A program made the translations under genes and the position numbers. The notes under the pieces are model-generated. The model was not told the DNA's origin. It did no database searches and was given only the letters and a program-made list of their open reading frames with translations. A stretch of DNA of 6,390 bases from Methanosaeta sp. NSP1. Lineage in GTDB: Archaea; Halobacteriota; Methanosarcinia; Methanotrichales; Methanotrichaceae. Location of the stretch: NCBI GenBank assembly GCA_002256595.1, contig NOLC01000174.1, positions 1 to 6,390 on the forward strand, read 5' to 3'. The stretch's first letter is position 1; each line of letters begins with the position of its first letter. Positions 1 to 4,933 of this stretch are shown one piece after another.

Positions 1-200
1 ATGTGCTGAAGAATGAGCTTCCTGGTCTCGGCAAGATATCTTGCGACTGCTATGACAGCAGAATTGACGAGCTGCTTATCTTCTTTCAGGCCACACTCTC
101 GCAGCTACCGAGGCCGCCGCCCACACCAGCGCGGAGAGCAATACTGTTTCATGAAGTCCTTTCCGCTTCAGGATAGCAGAACCCATAATTCCGTCGTCAT
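1..200 (-). pseudogene. Possible decayed small gene downstream of ku
   Basis: No intact gene is visible here. On the minus strand an ATG at 200-198 overlaps the ku stop codon (ATGA), a typical translational-coupling arrangement, but its frame stops after 10 codons at 168. A second frame (ATG at 186, stop at 76-78) gives 36 residues with a hydrophobic stretch, ETVLLSALVWAAASVAARV. The first frame then reopens after a TAG at 105-107 and runs off the left edge with a protein-like sequence, including LKEDKQLVNSAVIAVARYL and further charged and aliphatic residues. Joining the pieces needs two frame changes, so this is either a frameshifted remnant of a gene that followed ku or chance. The family is not recognised. 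The plus-strand frame over 13-222 is arginine- and serine-rich and looks like an antisense shadow. Confidence 0.2.
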
Positions 201-1039
201 TTCTTTAATGATTCTGCCGTAAGGCGCAGGGATTCCATCAGGTTCTTGCCTGGCGTCTTTGCCGTCTTCTTCTCCGGGATCGATATAGTCCCTGCCATCT
301 TGGATTTGACCATGATCTCGATCCGCTCTTTATAATGATCTTTAAAACCGCTCAGGTCCAGATCACCGCTCAGGCCCTTTATGATCTGGATCGCAAGATC
401 CATCTCCTTCTCTACAGGCTCGGCCAAGCCTTTCAGAGCCGGAAATATTTGGGGGTCCATGACCTCGTCAACATAGTGAAGCGTTGTTGCAACTATTGCT
501 CCTCGATAATAATGAACCAGCACCATCCTCTCTTTGGAACGGAAGGTGATCTTGCCCAGTCCAGCCTTCCCGGTCTTCTCCATGACGGCTCTCAGCAATG
601 AGTAGGCCTCCTCTGATCTATCAGGAAGAAGTAGATAGGTATTGTCGAAAAAGTGGGGATCGATCTCAAAGAAGTTGACGAAACGGTCTAGAAGTATTGT
701 GTTTCCTGATTCTGGTCGAGCTGAGTCGATCTCCTTCTTCTCCAGGAGGACATATCTATTCTTTTCCAGAGGATAGCCGTAGGCTACATCTGCCAAAGAG
801 ACCTCATCCCCCTCCTGGCAAAAACGTCTAAAGGAGATGGGCGTTTTGCAGCTCTTATGTATCATTCGAAAGCTGATTCTCATGTCACGGATTAATGAGA
901 GGGCTTTGACAGGTATATTCACAAGGCCGATTCTAACTGCTCCAGACCATGTAGTTCTTGGCAGAGCCTTAAAAGTAGATCCTCCTGAATCCTGCTCTTG
1001 CTTTGTTTGATCCTCCGGGAGCTGCACAATCTCTGGCAT
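197..1039 (-). CDS. ku: Ku protein, bacterial/archaeal-type NHEJ DNA end-binding protein
   Basis: Ku forms a homodimeric ring that threads onto the ends of double-strand breaks and recruits the end-joining ligase. The 280 residues fit the prokaryotic Ku family (usually about 250-300). Residues 31-45 (W-S-G-A-V-R-I-G-L-V-N-I-P-V-K) are the family's opening strand. They are followed by H61-x2-C64 and C74, then NRYVLLEKKEID and the DRFVNFFEIDPHFFDNTYLLLPD block of the beta-barrel core. The C-terminus, KNLMESLRLTAESLKK, matches the usual short terminal helix. Residues 1-30 are an extra polar, Gln/Glu-rich extension; most relatives start just before the W-x-G strand. The next in-frame Met is residue 53, inside the core, so the extension is probably real. 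No Shine-Dalgarno sequence precedes the ATG, and a TATA-like TTTGTATTAT lies about 25 bases upstream, which suggests a leaderless mRNA. The gene is divergent from an end-joining ligase, which supports the call. Confidence 0.95.
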   Translation of the reverse strand: MPEIVQLPEDQTKQEQDSGGSTFKALPRTTWSGAVRIGLVNIPVKALSLIRDMRISFRMIHKSCKTPISFRRFCQEGDEVSLADVAYGYPLEKNRYVLLEKKEIDSARPESGNTILLDRFVNFFEIDPHFFDNTYLLLPDRSEEAYSLLRAVMEKTGKAGLGKITFRSKERMVLVHYYRGAIVATTLHYVDEVMDPQIFPALKGLAEPVEKEMDLAIQIIKGLSGDLDLSGFKDHYKERIEIMVKSKMAGTISIPEKKTAKTPGKNLMESLRLTAESLKK

Positions 1040-1179
1040 GGCAGGATTATCTAGGCGGCATAATACAAATCCCTTTTCATGATGAGTGCTTGCTGGATTC
1101 TTTCTGAAGATTATCGGAGAGGTTTGAGCCAGATGAACCAGGATTATCAGTTCTCTGGGATGAAGATATATTAAGCGAG
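1040..1179. promoter_or_regulatory. Divergent ku-ligase control region
   Basis: This 140-bp spacer must hold both promoters. For ku (minus) a TATA-like box covers roughly 1060-1069 and would place the start of transcription at or next to the ATG. For the ligase (plus) an ATATATTA box at about 1165-1172 predicts a start near 1195. The heptamer GATTATC occurs three times in the same orientation, at 1045-1051, 1109-1115 and 1142-1148; the outer two copies extend to CAGGATTATC. These could be regulator sites, but nothing proves it. A 31-codon plus-strand frame (1079-1174) also fits the space but has no ribosome binding site. Confidence 0.5.
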
Positions 1180-2151
1180 ATGATAATAAGCTGGAAAATA
1201 TTATATGGCTATATGATTCCTATAAAGCCGATGCTGGCTGTCTCAGGCGAGATCTTTTCCAACAAAGATTGGATCTTTGAGCCAAAGATCGATGGGACGA
1301 GGTGTCTGGCTCATATCTTGAATGGGACTGTAGAACTTCAGAACCGGAGGCTCAGTTCAATTGGCTATCGTTATCCGGAGATCACCAATGCACTGAAGCA
1401 GTCGGCTGGCAATTGCATCCTGGATGGAGAGATGACTGTATTCTCGAAGGGAATTCCGCATTTCGCATCACTTGCGGTGAGAGATCAGCAAATCAACAGC
1501 ATCCGAATTGATTACCTTTCGGAGGAGATGCCGGCCAGCTACATAGTTTTCGATATCCTATACAGGGACAAGGAGAACCTGATGAATCTCCCCTTGATTG
1601 AGCGGAAGTCTATATTGAGGCAGGAATTGAACGGGAATGATCTGATTACAATCATCGACTTTATGCCAGAGGATGGTGAAGCCTATTTCAAGGCGGCTCT
1701 CGGAATGGGTTTGGAGGGAGTCATGGCCAAGAGACTCGCCTCTCCTTATCTTCCTGGCATCAGAAGCCAAGATTGGATCAAGATTAAAAAGCAATTGACT
1801 GTAGACCTGGTGGTCGGTGGATACATCCCCGGCCAGGGATCACGGAAGCCATTCTTTGGAGGGCTATTGCTTGGTGCTTATGATTCAGGCAGACTGATGT
1901 ACACAGGAAGGGTCGGCTCAGGATTCTCTCAGTCGGAGCTTGAAGTGATTTATAGTGAATTTGAGCGCGCAGAGGATTCACCATTCTTCAATCCTCCAAG
2001 CACGGTGGGAGTGATATGGTTGAAACCCAAATTGGTGGTTGAGGTTGCAGCCTTAGAGGTGTCAAACAGACGACATCTCAGAGCACCTGTATTTCTTAGA
2101 AGGAGAAAGGATAAGATGCCTGAAGAATGCACAATTGATCAACTAGATTAG
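1180..2151 (+). CDS. Stand-alone LigD-type ATP-dependent DNA ligase (NHEJ ligase)
   Basis: This enzyme seals DNA nicks by ATP-dependent adenylation of a lysine; in this family it works with Ku in end joining. The 323 residues hold an adenylation domain (about 20-205) and an OB fold (about 207-315), with no polymerase or phosphoesterase domain. Visible motifs are motif I KIDGTR with nucleophile K36, R56 of motif Ia, LDGE at 81-84, the F124-D125 pair of motif III, EGVMAKR at 179-185 (motif IV) and W-I-K-I-K-K at 199-204 (motif V). Near the end, LRAPVFLRRRKDK matches the motif VI region of LigD ligase domains. The longest frame is given, but ATG 1213 (residue 12, before IPIKPMLA) is more likely: a TATA-like box at 1165-1172 predicts transcription from about 1195, and similarity begins near residue 13. 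No clear ribosome binding site precedes either ATG. Base composition is more AT-rich than that of the deaminase gene to the right. Confidence 0.93.
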   Translation: MIISWKILYGYMIPIKPMLAVSGEIFSNKDWIFEPKIDGTRCLAHILNGTVELQNRRLSSIGYRYPEITNALKQSAGNCILDGEMTVFSKGIPHFASLAVRDQQINSIRIDYLSEEMPASYIVFDILYRDKENLMNLPLIERKSILRQELNGNDLITIIDFMPEDGEAYFKAALGMGLEGVMAKRLASPYLPGIRSQDWIKIKKQLTVDLVVGGYIPGQGSRKPFFGGLLLGAYDSGRLMYTGRVGSGFSQSELEVIYSEFERAEDSPFFNPPSTVGVIWLKPKLVVEVAALEVSNRRHLRAPVFLRRRKDKMPEECTIDQLD

Positions 2152-2324
2152 GAGAAAACGAGGTACACTACCCGAAGGATCTCATTGGCCAGGCCTTCTT
2201 GCACATCCTTTACCCTGAGCACATACTTCTTTACGGTATTTGGGGAGATCTTGAGTTCGCGGGCTACTCGTCTGTAGGATTTATAAAGATCGTAGAGATC
2301 GACGATTCTACTTATTTCTGCCAT
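2148..2324 (-). pseudogene. istA: Truncated IS21-family transposase (IstA N-terminus)
   Basis: This is the beginning of an IS21-type transposase, the DNA-binding and strand-transfer protein of the element. Starting at ATG 2324 the product reads MAEISRIVDLYDLYKSYRRV and continues through ARELKISPNTVKKYV. This is the N-terminal helix-turn-helix of IstA (family pattern: S-x-R-x-I-A-R-x-L-x-I-S-x-N-T-V-x-K-Y). The ATG has a strong archaeal ribosome binding site (AGGGTGA, about 5 bases away); an earlier GTG at 2345 is in frame but less likely. Only about 58 codons remain. After KDVQEGLANEILR the frame runs into unrelated sequence and stops at the ligase stop codon, so the catalytic DDE domain and the partner gene istB are missing. 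Non-functional as a transposase. Confidence 0.75.
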
Positions 2325-2388
2325 CGATTTCACCCTAATGCCCACCTCTCGAAATGCTTGGAGAGGGAAGGCTTTCCTTCTTAGGGTG

Positions 2389-2407
2389 GATCAAAAACGA
2401 ATTGGCG
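2389..2407 (-). repeat. IS21 terminal repeat, inner copy
   Basis: On the plus strand this reads GATCAAAAACGAATTGGCG. It matches the outer copy at 2424-2442 in 14 of 19 positions, including the shared TTGGCG end. The two copies begin 35 bp apart in the same orientation, as expected for repeated transposase-binding sites at an IS21-family end. Confidence 0.6.
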
Positions 2408-2423
2408 TTCCCCTAAATAGACG

Positions 2424-2442
2424 GGTCGAAATTGAGTTGGCG
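2424..2442 (-). repeat. IS21 terminal repeat, outer copy
   Basis: On the plus strand this reads GGTCGAAATTGAGTTGGCG. It lies six bases inside the proposed TG tip at 2448 and is the outer partner of the repeat at 2389-2407. Confidence 0.6.
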
Positions 2443-2448
2443 AAAACA

Positions 2449-2563
2449 GAAGAATGATGGCTTCTTCTGTAGTCAGGTAGAACTCCTGCTCAAATACTTC
2501 TCCGGAAATAAGGCTTCCCTTGGACTTGCCAGGCCTACCGTTTATGCTTACTGCTAAGATCAC
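2449..2563 (-). pseudogene. Fragment of an IS3/IS481-like DDE transposase (integrase core)
   Basis: The minus-strand frame starting at GTG 2563 carries NGRPGKSKG and then SLISGEVFEQEFYLTTEEAI. The second stretch resembles the part of IS3/IS481-type transposases just after the catalytic glutamate (family pattern: L-R-D-E-L-L-x-x-E-x-F-x-x-x-x-E-A). The match stops at about 2449, exactly where the IS21 tip begins; the frame then continues through IS21 end sequence to a stop at 2381, so its last 22 residues are chimeric. The expected following block (W-R-x-x-Y-N-x-x-R-P-H) is absent. Neither the rest of the catalytic domain nor a helix-turn-helix is present. The family call is from memory of the pattern and is moderate. 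Confidence 0.4.
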
Positions 2564-2589
2564 TCAGGATTGACATAGACTCGATTGCT

Positions 2590-2595
2590 AAAAAA
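2590..2595 (-). terminator. Possible poly-T terminator of the secreted-protein gene
   Basis: On the minus strand a run of six Ts begins 21 bases after the stop codon of the secreted-protein gene. Archaeal transcription often ends at such runs without a hairpin. No stem-loop is seen before it. Confidence 0.35.
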
Positions 2596-2616
2596 CCTTT
2601 CATATGCCATTGATTT

Positions 2617-3099
2617 CTAAGCCGGAAAGTCCTCTTCATCCACAGTAACTTTTTCCACATTTCCATCCCGAGACTTCTCCAGGGTGATCTGTATCCAGGA
2701 GTACTGCACTTTATCCGCCGTCCTTATGGTCTGGAAGAGGAGAGGTTCCCTCATGCGGCTGCTGCTGGCATTGATGTCGAAGCCCTCCCGGCTGGCGTTC
2801 CAGCCCTCTCCCTGTCGGAAATAGAGATAGTAGCTGCCGTCATCGACTCCAGTCAGGTTGAAGGTATCCCCTCCCCGGATATAAACCGCAGCCCTTATGG
2901 CCTCCTCTCTCATGGTGCATAAATACGCTGCCAAATCATCCGACGCATTGTTGATGATATCAAGCTGACACAGGCCGGTCATATCCGACTCTTTGATGAA
3001 TGTCCCGCTTTCGGGGCGGTCCGCTTGAGCCAGCCCGGCAGCAAGACAGATCATCAGTGCTGCCAGGACGCCTGGAATAAAAGATCGATTCTGCATCAT
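2617..3099 (-). CDS. Small secreted protein of unknown function
   Basis: The product of 160 residues starts with a signal peptide: N-terminal Arg, hydrophobic core PGVLAALMICLAAGLA, and a probable cleavage site after AQA at residue 26. The mature part is about 134 residues, mostly beta-prone, with D-x-F-N-L-T-G-V-D-D-G-S-Y-Y-L-Y-F around residues 78-94 followed by QGEGWNASREGFD. A pattern of this sort (F-x-I-x-x-V-x-D-G-x-Y-x-L-x-F then a G-x-x-W-N turn) occurs in small exported beta-sandwich proteins, but no named family is recognised. Two cysteines, C44 and C61, could form a disulfide. There is no lipobox and no C-terminal membrane helix, so it is probably released or held by a partner. A GGGAGG ribosome binding site at 3105-3110 serves the tandem ATGs at 3099 and 3096; the spacing of 8 slightly favours 3096. 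Confidence 0.8.
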   Translation of the reverse strand: MMQNRSFIPGVLAALMICLAAGLAQADRPESGTFIKESDMTGLCQLDIINNASDDLAAYLCTMREEAIRAAVYIRGGDTFNLTGVDDGSYYLYFRQGEGWNASREGFDINASSSRMREPLLFQTIRTADKVQYSWIQITLEKSRDGNVEKVTVDEEDFPA

Positions 3100-3199
3100 C
3101 TCATCCTCCCATAAAATAGCTATACATGCAACGGTTATATCAGCTTTATCTGGAAAGCGATGTAGAAGGCGATTGCTGCGTATCCAGAAAGGCTCTGCT

Positions 3200-3217
3200 A
3201 TTCAACAGCTTTTGAAT
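3200..3217. repeat. Inverted repeat ATTCAA/TTGAAT
   Basis: A perfect 6-bp stem (3200-3205 with 3212-3217) and a six-base loop, CAGCTT. It lies upstream of the secreted-protein promoter and downstream of the MFS gene, so it may act as an RNA hairpin or as a protein-binding dyad. Confidence 0.3.
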
Positions 3218-3266
3218 GGTCTGGCTCTGACGGAAGCGAGCTGCCGTACATGAGCCAAAGTGAGAT

Positions 3267-3296
3267 GGCGGGGCGCAAGAGCCTCCCTACCCCGCC
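3267..3296 (-). terminator. GC-rich hairpin after the MFS gene
   Basis: GGCGGGG (3267-3273) pairs perfectly with CCCCGCC (3290-3296) around a 16-base loop, beginning about 14 bases after the MFS stop codon. There is no T-run after it on the minus strand, so it is more likely an mRNA 3'-end stabilising or pausing structure than a classic intrinsic terminator. Confidence 0.35.
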
Positions 3297-3310
3297 CACA
3301 GAAAATGGCC

Positions 3311-3895
3311 TTATGAACACAGATCCTTTGTCTTGCCTGCCCCTCGCCGCTCCAGAATCAAAAGCACCAGGCAGCCCACAATGCACAGCAGCCCGGCCAA
3401 AAGGAAGGTGGCGGAGAAGCCCACCTGGCTGGCCATTGCCGCTCCGGCGGCCCCAGTGGCTGCGGTCCCCATGCCGGTGGAAGTGTGGTAAATGGACCAC
3501 TGGAAACTTTCTCTGCCCGGGTCCAGATTGACGGACCACAGGCCCAGCCAGGTGGGGTAAGCCAGGCCGCTTCCCAGCCCGTAAATCAGCTCTGCCAGGT
3601 AGATATGATCGATGCAGTTTGCCGAGAGGTAGATTATGGGAACGGCGGCCATGAGCAGCGTTCCTAAGATCAGCCATCTCTCCTTGCCGGCCTGGCTGTC
3701 CACATAGTGGCCAAAGGGCAGTTGAACCAGGGACTTGGTGAGCATGAAGAGGGCACTCGCCATGCCTGCAGTGAGCATCGTTCCTCCGGTTACGCCTCCA
3801 TCGTTGATGTAAATGGCCAGTATGGGCTGGATCAGCCCGAATCCCGTCAGGACGAATATGTCCGAGAGCAGGAGCAGTTTCATAGTGCGGTTCAT
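3311..3895 (-). CDS. Half-size major facilitator superfamily (MFS) membrane protein
   Basis: A membrane protein of 194 residues with about six helices: roughly 7-30, 39-61, 74-92, 97-120, 134-156 and 160-181. Between helices 2 and 3, PFGHYVDSQAGKERW corresponds to MFS motif A (G-x-x-x-D-x-x-G-x-R). Helix 4 carries G-L-G-S-G-L-A-Y-P-T, also MFS-like. Standard MFS proteins have 12 helices and about 400 residues; this one equals the N-terminal half and ends in a charged tail, RRGAGKTKDLCS. No second half follows within the 200 bases downstream. It may work as a homodimer or be a truncated relict; the substrate cannot be told. The start is ATG 3895, nine bases after a perfect GGAGGTGA (3905-3912); a TTG at 3898 is also in frame. 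A very long reading frame in another phase (3198-3908) is a high-GC shadow. Confidence 0.85.
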   Translation of the reverse strand: MNRTMKLLLLSDIFVLTGFGLIQPILAIYINDGGVTGGTMLTAGMASALFMLTKSLVQLPFGHYVDSQAGKERWLILGTLLMAAVPIIYLSANCIDHIYLAELIYGLGSGLAYPTWLGLWSVNLDPGRESFQWSIYHTSTGMGTAATGAAGAAMASQVGFSATFLLAGLLCIVGCLVLLILERRGAGKTKDLCS

Positions 3896-4272
3896 CAAAG
3901 CGAGTCACCTCCGAATTTTATGTAAATATATTTATAATAATATACGACGAAACGGTCTGCGGCCTTTCAATTTGATGTTGGGTAAAAATGCCAGAGCACT
4001 GTAGGCCGGCATTAGTGGAAAGGGATGTCAAAGGCCAAAGCTAAGCTAGAAAAGGGGCCGTTCTAAACCTGATTTTAGGTTGATGCAGTAGATGATGTTT
4101 ATCTCCATCTCTAATTTGGCGGGCTGGGACCCTATATAAACCTATCTCCAGACGGAATAGGAAAACTGTTCCTTGGATTTATATTTGAGTGGATTCCGCC
4201 ACCCGGTCAATTCATTGCACCTTCAATTGCCGGGATGTCTTTGCAGGAGAGGCCAGCGATGGTGATATTCTT
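3896..4272. promoter_or_regulatory. Divergent promoter region between MFS and dCMP deaminase genes
   Basis: This stretch of about 375 bp has no convincing gene. Next to the MFS gene lie its GGAGGTGA site (3905-3912) and a strongly AT-rich block (3916-3945, TATTATTATAAATATA on the minus strand) suited to a TATA box. In the middle are two adjacent small inverted repeats: TAGAA/TTCTA (4047-4051 with 4061-4065) and AACCT/AGGTT (4066-4070 with 4077-4081). Then TATATAAA at 4133-4140 predicts rightward transcription from about 4162, leaving an mRNA leader of roughly 110 bases before the preferred deaminase ATG at 4273. Confidence 0.5.
4133..4140 (+). promoter_or_regulatory. TATA box of the dCMP deaminase gene
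   Basis: TATATAAA is a near-ideal archaeal TATA element, the clearest in the window. Transcription would begin about 25 bases downstream, near 4162. Confidence 0.55.
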
Positions 4273-4743
4273 ATGCTTGAAATGCCGTTTCTACATCCGA
4301 TGACTCCCATGCCTCGCCCTACTCTGGACCAGTACTTCATGGAGATCGCCGCTGTGGTGGCCAAGCGCTCCACCTGCCTGCGTAACCATGTGGGCGCAGT
4401 CCTGGTCAAGAACAAGCGCATACTCTCCACCGGCTACAACGGCGCTCCGGCGGGGCTGGATCATTGCGATGTTGTGGGCTGCGCCCGGGAAAACGTGGAG
4501 AGCGGCACCAGGCATGAGCTGTGCCGGGCGGTTCATGCGGAGCAGAATGCCATCATCCAGGCTGCTCTGCACGGCATCAGCATCGAGGGGGCGACCCTCT
4601 ACTGCACCCATCAGCCCTGCGTCCTCTGCGCCAAGATGGTGATCAACTCCCGTGTAGCCCGGGTGGTCTATGCCCAGAGCTATCCAGACGGCACGGCGCT
4701 GCAGTTTCTAAAGCAGGCGGGAATAAATGTGGAGAGGCCATAA
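4273..4743 (+). CDS. Deoxycytidylate (dCMP) deaminase, ComEB-like
   Basis: It converts dCMP to dUMP, feeding dTMP synthesis, by zinc-dependent hydrolysis in the cytosol. Numbered from ATG 4273 (156 residues), the zinc site is H88-A-E90 with E90 as the proton shuttle, and P-C116-V-L-C119. Other family features are AKRSTCLRNHVGAVLVKNKR, STGYNGAP for nucleotide binding, the C-x4-C-A-R-E segment, and GTRHELCRAVHAEQNAI, which separates dCMP deaminases from riboflavin or tRNA deaminases. Length is normal for the family. The frame is open back to a GTG at 4189, but ATG 4273 is chosen because GGTGA (4261-4265) sits seven bases before it. The family's conserved part begins later still, at MPRPTLDQYFMEI (ATG 4309), so residues 1-12 may be a short extension. 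The coding region is GC-rich, unlike ku and the ligase. Confidence 0.93.
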   Translation: MLEMPFLHPMTPMPRPTLDQYFMEIAAVVAKRSTCLRNHVGAVLVKNKRILSTGYNGAPAGLDHCDVVGCARENVESGTRHELCRAVHAEQNAIIQAALHGISIEGATLYCTHQPCVLCAKMVINSRVARVVYAQSYPDGTALQFLKQAGINVERP

Positions 4744-4933
4744 GGCACGCTTGCCAATTCTCTTCCTTCCTGTCCCAGAATCAAGCCATCAGGAACAATG
4801 CCCCGCCATTGTTGTATGCTGGAAGCTTTGGGCTTGAAAGACTATTTAGAGATGTAATGCAATTGTCATCTTTATCAAACCCATATGAGCGCATTGCTCA
4901 TGCAAACAGCATAGACGAATGGAGAAAGAAAAA
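4744..4933 (+). promoter_or_regulatory. Spacer upstream of the VOC gene
   Basis: This stretch of about 190 bp has no supported gene. A weak TATA-like CTATTTAG lies at about 4841-4848. A perfect dyad, ATGAGC/GCTCAT (4885-4890 with 4896-4901, loop GCATT), lies about 19 bases before the GGAG ribosome binding site, in a position where a repressor or a leader hairpin could act. Confidence 0.3.
4885..4901. repeat. Inverted repeat ATGAGC/GCTCAT
   Basis: Perfect 6-bp arms around a five-base loop, just upstream of the VOC gene's ribosome binding site. Operator or RNA hairpin; undecided. Confidence 0.3.

Larger units (their letters stand above)
2152..2448 (-). mobile_element. IS21-family left-end remnant
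   Basis: Read on the minus strand, the element appears to begin at 2448 with TG (TGTTTTCGCCAACTC), the terminal dinucleotide usual for IS21-family elements. Two spaced direct repeats follow, then the istA start with its ribosome binding site about 125 bp from the tip. That order (tip, repeated transposase sites, istA) is the normal layout of an IS21 left end. Everything beyond about 60 istA codons is gone, and no right end is seen. The left-hand boundary next to the ligase stop at 2151 is approximate. Confidence 0.6.
3100..3310 (-). promoter_or_regulatory. Spacer with promoter of the secreted-protein gene and two hairpins
   Basis: A TATA-like GATATAAC on the minus strand (3134-3141) predicts transcription from about 3112, just ahead of the GGGAGG ribosome binding site. 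So the secreted-protein gene probably has its own promoter and is not co-transcribed with the MFS gene. Further right are two inverted repeats, annotated separately. No gene is supported in this stretch. Confidence 0.4.

Noticed and set aside
13..222. A 69-codon plus-strand frame at the left edge
   Set aside because: Arg/Ser-rich composition, no ribosome binding site, and it overlaps the ku 3' end in antisense.
1079..1174. A 31-codon plus-strand frame in the ku-ligase spacer
   Set aside because: It has no ribosome binding site and overlaps the likely promoters. Kept only as an alternative reason for the repeated GATTATC.
2199..2384. A plus-strand frame of 61 codons over the IS21 remnant
   Set aside because: It is antisense to the clear IstA helix-turn-helix sequence and has no ribosome binding site.
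3198..3908. A 236-codon minus-strand frame overlapping the MFS gene
   Set aside because: It is in a different phase, rich in Arg, His, Pro and Gly, and starts with a GTG inside the GGAGGTGA ribosome binding site. The MFS frame has six clear membrane helices and fits the ribosome binding site, so the longer frame is a shadow in GC-rich DNA.
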